A stretch of 64,000 nucleotides of DNA, taken from positions 42,358 through 106,357 of the forward strand of contig NZ_LNYZ01000038.1 in assembly GCF_001468065.1 (NCBI RefSeq), in the 5' to 3' direction. Within the stretch, counting starts at the first letter, position 1. Each line of letters opens with the position of its first letter. The notes under the pieces are model-generated. The model saw only the letters and a program-made list of their open reading frames with translations. It made no database searches and was not told the origin of the DNA. The translations under genes were made by a program, and so were the position numbers. This DNA comes from Legionella steigerwaltii (GTDB taxonomy: Bacteria > Pseudomonadota > Gammaproteobacteria > Legionellales > Legionellaceae). Shown here piece by piece: positions 46,489 through 57,076 of the stretch.

Positions 46489-47457
46489 TTAATGAGGCTC
46501 CTCTTGGCCTGAAGGCGGTTTACTGCCTCCACTGAGCCACAGAGTATAAATCTCGCGATTGCCTTGAGTGACAACGAGGTCACCGGGGACTAGGCCGTCT
46601 GTAATTTCGGTGTAGTCATCATCCACAGCACCTACTTTAACAGCGAGGCGATCATAAATATCCCCATTTTGCACAAAAATAAATTGCTCGCCATCCGCCT
46701 GCAACACGGCCGCATTGGGTACGGTAAGTGCTGCCTCATTACGCGTTAAAATCACATTGGCGCGTACAAACATCCCAGGCTTAAGGAGCCCATCCTTATT
46801 GTCCAAAGTAATTCTCACATTGACGGTACGAGTTAATGCGTCGAGATTGGGCTCAATTAAAGTCACTTGTCCTGCAAATACCTTCTTGGGGTAACTTAAG
46901 GCATGAGTATTCACTTCTTGCCCTACTTTAACGTTACCTAAATCTTCTTCATACACTTGGGCTATGACTAATAATTTATCGCGATTGCTGATGTGAAAAA
47001 GAACGGTGTTCGGCTCAACGGCTTGGCCTAAATTAATGTTACGCGCATCAATGATGCCTGCAATTGGGGCCGTGACCGCAACACTTGGTGGGGGATTACC
47101 CACTAATCTTGATTGCACTGTGGCTAAGCGTTGTCCTGTCTTGACGCTATCCCCTAAATTCACATCAATGGCGGTCACACTCCCACTAATCCGAATGCTG
47201 ACATCCGCTTGCGCATCCGGTAACAATTGAACTTGGCCATTCAAACCCAGCAATTGCGCCATAGGACGATTGGTTGCTTCCACCACCTTGATGTCCAGCA
47301 TTTTAGTTTGTGCTGGTGTTAAATGAACTGGGCCTTTGGCTCCTCCCTCACTCACTTCAATTTCTTCTCCATGGGCAAAGCACCCTTGAATAGGAACGAG
47401 TAGACTAAGAAACAGACTAATTAATGCCATTCTTCTCATTCGCTGCCGCCATCTCAT
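46489..47457 (-). CDS. helB: HelB-type periplasmic adaptor (membrane-fusion protein)
   Basis: This is a 322-residue adaptor. A signal peptide with possible lipobox (IQGC) leads to the lipoyl-like domain, with VNLGDSVKTGQRLATVQS and TAPIAGIIDARNINLGQAVE. The beta-barrel and C-terminal domain follow (KPGMFVRANVILTRN, AVKVGAVDDDYTEITDGL). It links the RND pump to the outer-membrane channel. It overlaps helC by four bases and abuts helA. Confidence 0.92.
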   Translation of the reverse strand: MRWRQRMRRMALISLFLSLLVPIQGCFAHGEEIEVSEGGAKGPVHLTPAQTKMLDIKVVEATNRPMAQLLGLNGQVQLLPDAQADVSIRISGSVTAIDVNLGDSVKTGQRLATVQSRLVGNPPPSVAVTAPIAGIIDARNINLGQAVEPNTVLFHISNRDKLLVIAQVYEEDLGNVKVGQEVNTHALSYPKKVFAGQVTLIEPNLDALTRTVNVRITLDNKDGLLKPGMFVRANVILTRNEAALTVPNAAVLQADGEQFIFVQNGDIYDRLAVKVGAVDDDYTEITDGLVPGDLVVTQGNREIYTLWLSGGSKPPSGQEEPH

Positions 47458-48773
47458 TTGCTATCCCCATTCCTTTGATACGCTAAATAAGGGCAAAACC
47501 CATTGGTTTTACCAGGACCAATAGCCGTACATAAAGCCACATACACTTGCAAATATTTTTCTAAAGTATTGAGATAAGTCGTTTGCAAATCATTTTGTTG
47601 TTTTTGTACTTGCAATACATTCAAAAAAGAAATTTGTCCGCTCTCATAAGAATCACGCGCCAGTTTGACATTCTCAACCGCTAATTTAAGGGAGACCTGT
47701 TGCGTTTCTTTAAGACTCATTTGCAGAGCTTTTAATTGCCCATAGTTACTGGTTACTTCCGTCTCAATACTTAAATTCAAAGCACGTAATGCCATCAGGG
47801 CTTGGGTTCCTGTGTGACTGGCTTCCAAAATTCGCCCTTGATTACGGTTTAACAGAGGAAGAGGCACAGAAAGCGTAACCCCCAAGGTGCGATCGGCGGG
47901 TTGAGGAGGGCCTTCTTCCACCACAATTTTATCTTGTTGCACACCAAGCCCTACCGTCCAATCAGCAAAACGCTCCGCTTTGGCCAAACGGCGATCGGCA
48001 TTGGCGCGGTGAATCGATAACACAATAGAGTGACGGTCCGGGCGATTTTTAAGCGCCAACGCTTTTAAGAAGGGTAATTTCAGGAGCGTTCTCTCAGCAA
48101 TGAAATCCATCTTAAGGGATAAAGGTGAATTGGCTTCCCGCCCCATCAATTGATTCAGTAGGGCATATTGATTGATACTAAAACTATGCAAAAGATGTTT
48201 TTCTTGCCCAATCCGCAGATACTCAATGCGCGCTGCATTCTCATCCAGCTTTGAAATTTCAGCCGCGTGATAACGGTTGTGGATAACATCGACTAGCTCG
48301 TGGTTTATCCGTACTAAGTAATTCACCTGTTGCATGCGACGCTCGGTAATCGCGGCAGCATAAAACGCATTTGCCACTTTGCTACTTAATTGACGCTCCG
48401 CGTCCCTAATTTCTGCCATGGCTTTCAACACATCCAAGTGCGCCACGGTCTTTTGTTTCGCAATACGCCCAGAAATAGGAAATGCTTGGCTAAAACCAGC
48501 ACTGCGTGAATATTCCCCTTCATCATTAAATAAGCGATCGTCGTTATTGGAGAGGTTAAGGCTTGGGTTAGGCCAAAGGCCTGCTTGGAGCAAACGGGCC
48601 TTGGCAATAGTCACATTATAGCGCGCCGCTTTTAAATCCTTGTTGTTCGCTAAAGCAATTTGGGTTATTTCTTGAAGAGTCAATGCCTTCCCCGCTGTGG
48701 CCAAAGAGGCATACAGCAACAGAAGGATTACCCCATAAAAAAAGCGCCAGACACAATGATGTTCCATAAACAA
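47454..48773 (-). CDS. helC: HelC-type outer-membrane efflux channel (TolC family)
   Basis: This is a 439-residue outer-membrane efflux protein. A signal peptide (residues 8-26) is followed by the repeated OEP helical pairs, with LTLQEITQIALANNKDLKAA at the start and GVTLSVPLPLLNRNQGRI in the middle. It is first in the order helC-helB-helA plus the small helical gene, all overlapping or abutting. It forms the exit duct for metal ions. Confidence 0.9.
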   Translation of the reverse strand: MFMEHHCVWRFFYGVILLLLYASLATAGKALTLQEITQIALANNKDLKAARYNVTIAKARLLQAGLWPNPSLNLSNNDDRLFNDEGEYSRSAGFSQAFPISGRIAKQKTVAHLDVLKAMAEIRDAERQLSSKVANAFYAAAITERRMQQVNYLVRINHELVDVIHNRYHAAEISKLDENAARIEYLRIGQEKHLLHSFSINQYALLNQLMGREANSPLSLKMDFIAERTLLKLPFLKALALKNRPDRHSIVLSIHRANADRRLAKAERFADWTVGLGVQQDKIVVEEGPPQPADRTLGVTLSVPLPLLNRNQGRILEASHTGTQALMALRALNLSIETEVTSNYGQLKALQMSLKETQQVSLKLAVENVKLARDSYESGQISFLNVLQVQKQQNDLQTTYLNTLEKYLQVYVALCTAIGPGKTNGFCPYLAYQRNGDSK

Positions 48774-48790
48774 TCGCTCAAGAAGTCACT

Positions 48791-49165
48791 CTATTGCCTT
48801 ATCTTACAGCGATAAGCCCGGCCGACCATCCAATGGTCCGCTACGAAATCATTTTTGGGCTTGCCTTCATAAGTTTGCTGGTGTTGAGTCACCAAAACCG
48901 TATTGGCACCTAAGAGAGCCGCTTCATTTCTTAGGATATTCCGTTCATCCTGAATCAAATGCTCATGCGATTGATACGATTGGCTCATGCCGTTGCGATC
49001 GTAGGCTTTGACTTCCCCTAAAAAAGCACAGCCTTTTGAGGGCTTGCCGGACTGGAGAAGGGTCACTTTTTCTCCTTCAGGGGTTAGTTTGGCATTATAA
49101 GAACAGCCAACAAGAAGTGCAGGCACCAAAAGTAGGTGAGCGTGCTTCATTAGAAAATGGGTCAT
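48791..49165 (-). CDS. DUF4156 lipoprotein
   Basis: This is a 124-residue lipoprotein with lipobox VGCS after LLLVPALLVG. The rest matches DUF4156: KPSKGCAFLGEVKAY, then NEAALLGANTVLVTQ and YRC near the end. Function unknown. It lies 17 bases before helC on the same strand, possibly as the first gene of that transcript. Confidence 0.8.
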   Translation of the reverse strand: MTHFLMKHAHLLLVPALLVGCSYNAKLTPEGEKVTLLQSGKPSKGCAFLGEVKAYDRNGMSQSYQSHEHLIQDERNILRNEAALLGANTVLVTQHQQTYEGKPKNDFVADHWMVGRAYRCKIRQ

Positions 49166-49333
49166 GAATCAATACCTTCTTTTTATTATTTTATTTCTTA
49201 GTATCTCCCACCTGATGCCATTAAACAAGAGTGGTATATTAATTGACGAGGTAGCGCAAAAACAGAAAGGTCACTTAAATTAGAACTTAATGCACTGCTG
49301 CAGTAAGACGACTATTTTGTGCGTTTCCATTGT

Positions 49334-50215
49334 CTATTCGGTGACTTGATGGATACCCAAATCGATGGGATTATTGGTTGTTGCAAGCATCGTACTATAG
49401 ACACAAACAGAGCCATTGATTTTTCTTTGCTTGGCCGCGTAACACGCCAAATCCGCTTCTTTAATCACGGCATTCACTGAAGCCGAGTGAGAATTCATCT
49501 GAGTAATGCCAATGGAGCAGCCTAGATTAAGTTTCGATAAAATACCTTTTTTGAAGGATTGTTTGGTCACGGTGATAAGATTCTCAGCAATCTTTTTCGC
49601 CTCATCCACGGAGATGTGTTCCATCACGGCAATAAACTCATCCCCGCCATAACGAGCCACTACATCCTCCTTTCGCAATCGCTGCCTTAGGAGTTGTCCA
49701 AATGCGGTCAACGTGTTATCTCCCACATCATGGCCATAACGATCGTTAACCGCCTTAAATTTATCCATATCAATAAAAAGGACAATAACCCATCCATCAT
49801 TGCTCTTAATGTGTTGAAACCGTGTGTTTAAAATATCAAAAAGAGTCTCTCGGTTATGGCAACCAGTCAGCGAATCGTATTTGGTATGATGCCTTAATAG
49901 TTCGTAGCGATTTTTAAAATCATCCATCACTTCCATCTTTTGAATGGTCTTAGTCATAAGACGACAAGACAAATAAACATAGGTGGCACCTAATAAAAAC
50001 ACACTGCCATAAAAATAATTAAGACAGTGGGGATCAACCAAGAGACCGTAAAAAATACTGGCCGAATAACTTAGAATAAAAGCGCCAATAAAAGCAAGGT
50101 AAACGAGCCACTGCCAACGATAATGGTTCGTTTGTTGCAATACGCTTTTAATTAAATAGGCACCACTGATGAGAAAGACAATACCAACCACGATCATAAC
50201 CACTGGGAACACCAT
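49334..50215 (-). CDS. Diguanylate cyclase (GGDEF), membrane-bound
   Basis: This is a 293-residue protein with three membrane helices in the first 90 residues and a GGDEF domain from about 110 to 280. The active site is RYGGDEF (about 187). An RKED inhibitory I-site lies five residues before it, so feedback control by c-di-GMP is likely. The sensor is a short membrane module with no PAS or GAF. It makes the messenger c-di-GMP from GTP. Unlinked to the neighbours by overlap. Confidence 0.93.
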   Translation of the reverse strand: MVFPVVMIVVGIVFLISGAYLIKSVLQQTNHYRWQWLVYLAFIGAFILSYSASIFYGLLVDPHCLNYFYGSVFLLGATYVYLSCRLMTKTIQKMEVMDDFKNRYELLRHHTKYDSLTGCHNRETLFDILNTRFQHIKSNDGWVIVLFIDMDKFKAVNDRYGHDVGDNTLTAFGQLLRQRLRKEDVVARYGGDEFIAVMEHISVDEAKKIAENLITVTKQSFKKGILSKLNLGCSIGITQMNSHSASVNAVIKEADLACYAAKQRKINGSVCVYSTMLATTNNPIDLGIHQVTE

Positions 50216-50306
50216 GATTTTGCCTTAAAAACAACTGACTGCTTCTTATCAGTATAGATCGATTTTGTTTTTTTTCTATGCGCAACCGTTTTTTTTCATC
50301 TTTTTT

Positions 50307-52523
50307 TCATAGTGTTATCCGTCGCAACTTAAGCGCATTAACAATGACGGAAACAGAAGACAGTGCCATCGCTGCTGCTGCAATAATAGGACTTAAGAGT
50401 AAGCCAGTGAGTGGGTACAAGACTCCAGCCCCCAAGGGCACACCCAGTACATTATAAATAAAGGCGAAGAACAGATTTTGACGAATGTTGCTCATGGTCA
50501 TTTCTGACAAACGACGTGCTTTGGCGATGCCACGCAAATCCCCATGCAACAGGGTAATACCCGCACTTTCGATTGCCACATCAGTACCCGTTCCCATGGC
50601 AATACCAATGTCTGCTTTTGCCAACGCCGGGGCATCATTTACTCCATCTCCCGCCATGGCAACAATAAGACCCTTGTCTTTTAATTCACCCACGATGCGG
50701 CTTTTGTCTTCAGGCATGATTTCAGCCACTACCTTTTTAATGCCTAAGGTACTCGCTACCGCTTCTGCAGTTTTCTTGCTATCTCCGGTGAGCATAACAA
50801 TTTCGATACCGCGTTGTTGCAACTCGCGTAGTGTTTCAGGAGTAGTCGATTTAATGGGATCTTCCACCACCAAAAGAGCGACTATTTTACCATCCACTGC
50901 CATGAACATGACTGATGCACCTTTGCTACGAAGTTCATCCGCTTGTTCAAGAAGGGAAGCATTGTCATTTCCATGCTCCTGCATTAATTTCACGTTACCA
51001 ATGGCAATACGATGACCATTGATCTTCCCTATTACTCCCTTCCCGGTAGGAGCTTCAAAATCTTCAACTGAGCCCAAGGACAACTGTTTTTCTTTCGCAG
51101 CCGTTACAATGGCATTGGCAAGAGGATGCTCACTTTGGTGCTCAAGAGTAGCTGCAAACCCTAAAATAACCTCTTCATCAAACGCATCATCAGTCACAAT
51201 GCGAGTCAATTTAGGACGCCCCTCCGTTAGGGTACCCGTTTTATCAACCACTAAGGTATTGACCTGTTCCATGCGCTCCAAGCTTTCGGCATTTTTAATT
51301 AAAACCCCATTTTGGGCTCCTTTTCCAACCCCTACCATGATGGACATGGGTGTTGCCAAACCAAGAGCACAAGGACACGCAATAATAAGTACGGATACGG
51401 CGGCAATTAAACCATAACTCAATGACGGTTGTGGCCCTAGAAAAGCCCATAGAATAAAAGACAATACGGCAACCAAAATCACTGCAGGAACAAACCATCC
51501 AGAAACGGTATCTGCTAATCGCTGAATAGGAGCACGACTTCTTTGGGCAACACTCACCATTTGGACAATACGAGCAAGCATGGTATCACTGCCCACATGC
51601 AACGCGCTCATCACAAAACTACCCCTCTGGTTTATAGTGGCTCCAATGACTTTGGCCCCTGCTTCTTTAGTAACCGGAATGGGTTCGCCTGTCACCATAG
51701 ACTCATCGACAAAACTGCGCCCTTCCAATACTTCACCGTCCACGGGTATTTTTTCACCAGGACGAACACGCAATGTATCTCCAACATGAACCTTGTCAAG
51801 CGATACTTCTTCTTCACTGCCATCCTCTTTAATAAGATGGGCACGTTCAGGAGCCAATTTCAACAAAGCACGGATGGCACTACCCGTTTGCTCTCGTGCT
51901 TTGAGTTCCAGCACTTGTCCTAATAAGACTAAAGTCGTAATCACTGCTGCCGCTTCAAAATAAACAGCGACCACCCCTTCTTGATTTCGAAACGCATGGG
52001 GAAATACACCTGGCCAAAGAACAGCCACCACACTGTAAATCCACGCCACCCCAATACCCATAGCAATCAAGGTAAACATGTTTAATTGACGTATTTTTAG
52101 AGAGTGCCAACCGCGCTTAAAAAATGGCCAACCGCCCCATAACACCACGGGTGTTGCAAGAAGCAATTGCATCCAACTGGAAACAACGCCAGAAATAAAA
52201 TGCTTCAAACCATGTCCACCCATCTCCAATATCACGACAGGACCAGTCAAAATCAATGCAACCCAAAATCGACGTCTCATATCAAGATACTCAGGGCTCG
52301 CTGCTTTTTCTGCTGATATTGTTTCGGGTTCTAATGCCATACCACAAAGGGGGCAATGACCAGGGGCAGATTGACGAATTTCTGGATGCATAGGACACGT
52401 ATAAACGATTAGACCTTCCATTTTGGAGGAATCCTGCTGAGGCTTGTGTGCCTTATGTTCCTGATGACAACCAGCCTGCTCTTTACCAGAATGTATCTGT
52501 TTTTGATGAGGGTCTTGCTTCAT
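50307..52523 (-). CDS. copA: Cu+-translocating P1B-type ATPase CopA
   Basis: This 738-residue protein has an N-terminal His-rich stretch and a metal-binding motif [20 protein letters not shown] (about 41-60). Eight membrane helices follow, with the CPC site in IACPCALGL (about 380), the phosphorylation Asp in DKTGTLTEG (about 426), TGE in the A domain and [10 protein letters not shown]. It is very close to L. pneumophila LpCopA (736 residues), including the M-domain hinge GGHGLKHF. It exports Cu+ using ATP. The N-terminal domain is the CPMHP type, not a classical HMA. Confidence 0.97.
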   Translation of the reverse strand: MKQDPHQKQIHSGKEQAGCHQEHKAHKPQQDSSKMEGLIVYTCPMHPEIRQSAPGHCPLCGMALEPETISAEKAASPEYLDMRRRFWVALILTGPVVILEMGGHGLKHFISGVVSSWMQLLLATPVVLWGGWPFFKRGWHSLKIRQLNMFTLIAMGIGVAWIYSVVAVLWPGVFPHAFRNQEGVVAVYFEAAAVITTLVLLGQVLELKAREQTGSAIRALLKLAPERAHLIKEDGSEEEVSLDKVHVGDTLRVRPGEKIPVDGEVLEGRSFVDESMVTGEPIPVTKEAGAKVIGATINQRGSFVMSALHVGSDTMLARIVQMVSVAQRSRAPIQRLADTVSGWFVPAVILVAVLSFILWAFLGPQPSLSYGLIAAVSVLIIACPCALGLATPMSIMVGVGKGAQNGVLIKNAESLERMEQVNTLVVDKTGTLTEGRPKLTRIVTDDAFDEEVILGFAATLEHQSEHPLANAIVTAAKEKQLSLGSVEDFEAPTGKGVIGKINGHRIAIGNVKLMQEHGNDNASLLEQADELRSKGASVMFMAVDGKIVALLVVEDPIKSTTPETLRELQQRGIEIVMLTGDSKKTAEAVASTLGIKKVVAEIMPEDKSRIVGELKDKGLIVAMAGDGVNDAPALAKADIGIAMGTGTDVAIESAGITLLHGDLRGIAKARRLSEMTMSNIRQNLFFAFIYNVLGVPLGAGVLYPLTGLLLSPIIAAAAMALSSVSVIVNALKLRRITL

Positions 52524-52585
52524 CGGTCACCCCTTTATATTGTTTTCACTGATTACCCTGTCCACCCAGCACTAAAACCTCTGGC

Positions 52586-52608
52586 GACCCACTAAAAACC
52601 AATGGGTC
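52586..52608 (-). terminator. Hairpin between the lipoprotein gene and copA
   Basis: Arms GACCCA (52586-52591) and TGGGTC (52603-52608) face each other between the small lipoprotein and copA. It has no long T-run on the minus strand, so it could be a weak terminator, a processing site or an operator. Confidence 0.35.
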
Positions 52609-52648
52609 TGTCTGAGCCCGTCACAATTCACTAAGAAAACGAATGGTC

Positions 52649-52822
52649 TTAATGCCCAGCTCCGCCGCCATGACCACCATGTCCGCCTGCGTTGTGTCCT
52701 CCATAGCCATCAGCCTCTTGTGAACTATGTTTCACCGCACCATCACAAGAGCTCAAAAAGGAAGTCGCAAAAACCAGCCCAATGAACACCATCATGATCC
52801 TGATTACTTTAAAAAATGACAT
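52649..52822 (-). CDS. Small lipoprotein with His/Gly-rich tail
   Basis: This 57-residue protein has a signal peptide (IMMVFIGLVFATSFLSS) and lipobox LSSC. The mature tail is GGHNAGGHGGHGGGAGH, a likely metal-binding tract. It sits directly upstream of copA on the same strand. It resembles the small genes at 19768 and 58103 in size, lipobox and tail. Copper binding is inferred. Confidence 0.7.
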   Translation of the reverse strand: MSFFKVIRIMMVFIGLVFATSFLSSCDGAVKHSSQEADGYGGHNAGGHGGHGGGAGH

Positions 52823-52855
52823 GTGATACTCCTTCTCTATTAAGACTGTTCCAAC

Positions 52856-53761
52856 TTATTTTTTATAAGTCTTTACCAACTTATATTGTGCTAAATCCGT
52901 CGCAATCAAATCACTGACATCAATCGCATTGGTGATATGACGGATGGTATTACAGGTGATGACTTGCACCCCTTCCATTCCTGATAATAGGGAGTATGCG
53001 TCTTGTGCAAACAGCGCATGCACCCCAATACAAACAATGGACTTAACTCCTGCTTGGTGTAAATGCTTCACCGTCTCTACCATAGTTCTGGCGGTGGAGA
53101 TGATGTCATCCACCAATACGGGGGTTGACGATTCAAGCTTAAGTAGATTGGGTACCGAAATAGCCACCTCTTTATCCCCATGACGAACTTTTTCCAAAAT
53201 TACATAAGGAAACGGGCCTTGTTCTGCAATACTAGAAACCCACTGCTCGCTTTCCACATCAGGGCCAATAATCACTGGGTTGGAAACATGCTGTTTAATC
53301 CATGCAGCGATAGGGTTTGTGGCATGTAAGACAAAGGTAGGAATGGAGTAGATTTCATCTAAAGAGTGGTAGCGATGCAAGTGAGGATCAATTGTCATCA
53401 GCCAATCCAATGAGGTGGATAACATCTCGGCAAAATAACGCGAGGTAATTCCTTCACCTTGATGAAAGCGCTTGTCTTGGCGTAGATAGGGAAGATAAGG
53501 AGCAATCAAGCCGATTTTTTTAGCGCCTAATTCTTTAGCCGCTTTGGCAAAAAACAGCAAAGGCAGTATTTTTTCATCAGGCTGGTTTAAGCTATCCACT
53601 ACCATGAGATTGCGATTTTTAACCTCTGAATTAATTTTTAAGTACCATTCCATATCTGGAAAACGATGGAACGTCACTTCACCAACGTCCACTTGGAGTG
53701 ATTCTTGTAATCGTCTTGCTAGTTCTGAGGAGTCAAATAATGAAAATAATAGTGGCTTCAA
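52856..53761 (-). CDS. prs: Ribose-phosphate pyrophosphokinase
   Basis: This 301-residue enzyme makes PRPP from ribose 5-phosphate and ATP. The PRPP-binding loop is PVLVDDIISTARTMVETV. The ATP region has APYLPYLRQDKRFHQGEGIT and the catalytic HxxH-like TIDPHLHRYHSL. The N-terminal VGEVTFHRFPDMEWYLKI is typical. At 301 residues it is a short, divergent form. Its start overlaps the AMP-phosphorylase-like gene by four bases (53758-53761), so these are one operon. Confidence 0.9.
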   Translation of the reverse strand: MKPLLFSLFDSSELARRLQESLQVDVGEVTFHRFPDMEWYLKINSEVKNRNLMVVDSLNQPDEKILPLLFFAKAAKELGAKKIGLIAPYLPYLRQDKRFHQGEGITSRYFAEMLSTSLDWLMTIDPHLHRYHSLDEIYSIPTFVLHATNPIAAWIKQHVSNPVIIGPDVESEQWVSSIAEQGPFPYVILEKVRHGDKEVAISVPNLLKLESSTPVLVDDIISTARTMVETVKHLHQAGVKSIVCIGVHALFAQDAYSLLSGMEGVQVITCNTIRHITNAIDVSDLIATDLAQYKLVKTYKK

Positions 53762-55272
53762 GAGTGTTCTCCTAAAACAATGACGTCTTGTTTGTCGCGC
53801 AAAACATCACAGGCGTAGTTTAGCTCCCCTGAAGACTCCGCATGAATGGTAAACAAAGGCTCGCCTTGCTCCACTGGTGCACCCACATGAACATGCAAAT
53901 CCACTCCTGCTGATTGCGACTTAGGCGCACCAGCAAGCTTGGCTATTTTGGCAAGCTTTCGATTATCGATAAGAGCTATCTGCCCTCTTTGGGAAGCCAC
54001 AACAGGATGAGTAAAGTGTGCTGTTTTCAATTCCTTCATCCCCCCTTGCGCCTCGCAAATGGCCTGAAATTTCTTAAACGCTTGCCCGCTGTCCAATACT
54101 TGTTGCGCTACGGATTGGCCTAAGCCTTCTGGAACTTTGGATGACAATTCAAGAAGAGCACCCGCCACCTTTAAGGCTCTTTCGCGTAAATCATTTGGGG
54201 CATCAGGCAACCCTTGCAACACGGCAAGAACATCACGTGCCTCCAACGACGGACCAATGCCATTTCCCACCGGTTGCGACCCATCAGTCAATATCGTATG
54301 GACCACAAGCCCTAACTGTTGTCCTACGTCCTCAAGCAAGTGTTTCAGAAGTAACGCCATAGGCTTATCCCTGACTTTGGCAGTAGGTCCTACCGGGATA
54401 TCAATGACCGCATGCGTAGCCCCCGTTGCAATTTTTTTAGAAAGAATCGAGGCGACTAATTGTCCTTCGCTATCCAAATCCAAGGCTCGTTCCACACGAA
54501 TCAGCACATCATCGGCGGGGCTTAAACTCACAGCACCACCCCACACAATGCAACCGTTTTCTTTTTCAACCACGTGACGCATGGCCTTTGGGCTTAAGTA
54601 GACTGGCGCTAAAGTTTCCATCGTATCGGCGGTTCCTGCAGGAGAGGTAATCGCGCGGGAGGACGTTTTGGGGATGATTAACCCAAAAGCCGCGACAATA
54701 GGCACCACAATCAGGGTCGTGCGATTTCCAGGCAATCCGCCCACGCAATGCTTGTCCATCACAAGCGGCGAAGACCAGGATAAGCGATCACCACTGTCTA
54801 TCATAACTTGAGTGAGTCTCATGATTTCATTTTTTGTGAGATGTCCTGCGCTACTTGCCGCTAAAAAAGCAGCAATTTGCACGTCAGACAGTCGACCACT
54901 TAACACATCATCCACAATCCCTTTGAGTTGCTCATAAGACAGTTCATTGCCATAAATCTTGGTATGCACGAAGCTTAATGATTCCAACGGTTTAGGATGC
55001 GAGAGTTGAATTTCATCGCCTTCTTTAGCCTTTAAAGAATCCCAAGCATAATTGGACAAACTGGCCTCACCTGGCTTTAAAAGCTCTGAAGTCACGACAT
55101 TGAGGGTGGCCATAATAGAGCGTCCACCTAAGCTCACTTGAATACGTGTTTGTACTTCAAACCCTTCCGAATGACAAACATGACAATCCTCTCGCATGTA
55201 AATAATGGCTTCATGATAGGTTTTAATCCCTAAATACTTTAAACAAAGCACATGACTGTTCTCATGACTCAC
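53758..55272 (-). CDS. AMP phosphorylase / thymidine phosphorylase family
   Basis: This is a 504-residue pyrimidine/nucleoside-phosphorylase relative. Its motifs KHCVGGLPGNRTTLIVVPI and PKTSSRAITSPAGTADTME are those of the archaeal-type AMP phosphorylase clade rather than classical DeoA (DKHSTGG). It would release ribose 1,5-bisphosphate from AMP and phosphate, or act on thymidine. GTG 55272 is chosen because GGAGG lies upstream and it forms a four-base GTGA overlap with the MBL gene stop. The N-terminal about 85 residues are a beta domain seen in this clade. Substrate is not certain. Confidence 0.82.
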   Translation of the reverse strand: MSHENSHVLCLKYLGIKTYHEAIIYMREDCHVCHSEGFEVQTRIQVSLGGRSIMATLNVVTSELLKPGEASLSNYAWDSLKAKEGDEIQLSHPKPLESLSFVHTKIYGNELSYEQLKGIVDDVLSGRLSDVQIAAFLAASSAGHLTKNEIMRLTQVMIDSGDRLSWSSPLVMDKHCVGGLPGNRTTLIVVPIVAAFGLIIPKTSSRAITSPAGTADTMETLAPVYLSPKAMRHVVEKENGCIVWGGAVSLSPADDVLIRVERALDLDSEGQLVASILSKKIATGATHAVIDIPVGPTAKVRDKPMALLLKHLLEDVGQQLGLVVHTILTDGSQPVGNGIGPSLEARDVLAVLQGLPDAPNDLRERALKVAGALLELSSKVPEGLGQSVAQQVLDSGQAFKKFQAICEAQGGMKELKTAHFTHPVVASQRGQIALIDNRKLAKIAKLAGAPKSQSAGVDLHVHVGAPVEQGEPLFTIHAESSGELNYACDVLRDKQDVIVLGEHS

Positions 55273-56630
55273 GACAAATCCTCCGTTTGCAGATAAGAAG
55301 GAATGGTGCATGAAAAACCGAATTGTTGCTCAATCTTTTCTTTTAATGATTGAGCAGAGTGGTGCTCACCATGAGTGATAAAGATTTTTTTAGGCGGTGT
55401 AACAAAGTGCTTAAGCCAGCCTAACAGTTCTTGATAATCCGCATGTGCTGACGTACTGCTCATGGCCACGACCTTAGCACGTATAGGAACAAAACCCCCA
55501 TGAATTTTGACTTCCTTCTCTCCATTCACAATCCTGGCTCCACGCGTACCCCCCGCCTGAAAACCAGTAAACAACAAAGTGCTTTTAGAGTCCGGGGCAA
55601 ACGCTTTCAAATGATGCACAATGCGACCTCCTTGAGCCATGCCACTGGCAGAGAGGATGATTTGCGGCATTTTATGGCGGTCAATCTCCTTGGATTCCTC
55701 AGGCGTATGAACATAGGTGGCCGCCTGACATAACCCGCGACATTGTTCTTCAGTTAAATGATGATCTTCTTTATAAGTACACAACAAACGAGTAGCATCA
55801 ATCGCCATAGGACTGTCTAAAACCACTGGAATGTCTTTGGGAATTTCCCCTGTTCGTTTCAGTTCATAAATAAAATAAAGAATACTTTGCGCACGTCCCA
55901 CTGCAAAAGCAGGAATCACAACTGAGCCGCCTCGGTTGATGGTTTCATTAATCACTTGGCCAAGTTGGGGTAAGGGATCGGTGACCCCATGCAGTCGATC
56001 TCCGTATGTGGATTCCATCACCAGATAATCCACTTCTTGAATGATGGTGGGGGCTTTCATGACGGGGTCGTGAGGACGGCCTAGGTCTCCGGTAAATAAA
56101 ATCGAGCCCTTCTTGGTTTTTATTTTTACCATGGCGGCACCTACGATGTGACCGGCACGATGAAACTCAAAATTCAATTCACTGAATAATTGGTGTGGCG
56201 TATCAAAATCAATCGTCTCAAAATAATTTAAGGCCTCTCTTGCCTCTTTTTCTGTATAAAGAGGAAGAGCTGGCTTATGCTTGGAAAACCCGTATTTATT
56301 GGCCAGTCGGGCTTCTTCTTCCTGCAGATGTCCACTGTCTGGCAATAAAATAGCGCATAATGCCTTGGTGCCTGGTGTGGCATAAATTTTGCCTTGAAAT
56401 CCCTTTTTGATGAGCAAGGGCAGATAGCCCGTATGGTCAATGTGTGCATGAGTGAGAATGACCGCATCAATATCACGTGGGTTAATAGGCAAGGGATCCC
56501 AATTGCGTAAGCGCAATTCTTTATAACCTTGAAAAAGACCGCAATCAATAAGGATTTTTTTAGAATCCACCGTCAAAAGATATTTTGAACCGGTCACCGT
56601 CTGGGTTGCCCCTAAAAAAGTTAATTTCAT
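55269..56630 (-). CDS. MBL-fold beta-CASP ribonuclease-like protein
   Basis: This is a 453-residue metallo-beta-lactamase of the beta-CASP RNA-metabolising type. The metal site motif is LTHAHIDHTGYLP, followed by FTGDLGRP and the beta-CASP helices (DSPMAIDATRLL). The C-terminal SASGMAQGGRIVHHL and AHADYQELLGWLKHF with ITHGEHHSAQSL complete the site. Activity is probably RNA endo/exonuclease. The start (56630) overlaps the stop of the RND remnant by four bases (ATGA), with GGAGG just upstream. Confidence 0.9.
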   Translation of the reverse strand: MKLTFLGATQTVTGSKYLLTVDSKKILIDCGLFQGYKELRLRNWDPLPINPRDIDAVILTHAHIDHTGYLPLLIKKGFQGKIYATPGTKALCAILLPDSGHLQEEEARLANKYGFSKHKPALPLYTEKEAREALNYFETIDFDTPHQLFSELNFEFHRAGHIVGAAMVKIKTKKGSILFTGDLGRPHDPVMKAPTIIQEVDYLVMESTYGDRLHGVTDPLPQLGQVINETINRGGSVVIPAFAVGRAQSILYFIYELKRTGEIPKDIPVVLDSPMAIDATRLLCTYKEDHHLTEEQCRGLCQAATYVHTPEESKEIDRHKMPQIILSASGMAQGGRIVHHLKAFAPDSKSTLLFTGFQAGGTRGARIVNGEKEVKIHGGFVPIRAKVVAMSSTSAHADYQELLGWLKHFVTPPKKIFITHGEHHSAQSLKEKIEQQFGFSCTIPSYLQTEDLS

Positions 56631-57076
56631 TGTGCCTCCGTTAGACTTCCTTGTTTTTTCAAATCCACCTGATTCCGCCACATCACATACACCACGGGAA
56701 TCACAATTAAGGTCAGCAAGAGCGCTGAAAAAACGCCACCCACCATAGGGGCTGCAAGACGTTTCATGACGTCAGCTCCAATCCCTGTAGCCCACATCAC
56801 AGGGAGCAGCCCCAGGATATTGGCAAGACCTGCCATGACCATAGGTCGAATACGCGATACCGCACATTCTCGCACCATTTGAATCAAATCCGGCAAGGTG
56901 TTGAGTAATCCCTTTTCTTTTTGCGCAGTGTAATCGGAATCGAGGTAGGCAAGCATCACGGCACTTGTTTCGGCCGCAACGCCTGCGAGCGCAATCATCC
57001 CTACCCAGACCGCAATGCTCATGTTATAACCTAATACATAAAGCAACAGGAAGCCGCACCATACGCTGCACCCCAA
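56627..57076 (-). pseudogene. C-terminal remnant of a CusA/CzcA-type RND pump
   Basis: About 140 residues match only the end of an HME-RND pump: LLLYVLGYNMSIAVWVGMI, then ALAGVAAETSAVMLAYLDSD and the last helices. Full-length pumps are about 1040 residues. At its upstream end the sequence runs straight into half a P-type ATPase near 57060, so it is a deletion product. The frame remains open and the stop overlaps the MBL gene start. Any protein made could not pump. Confidence 0.9.
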
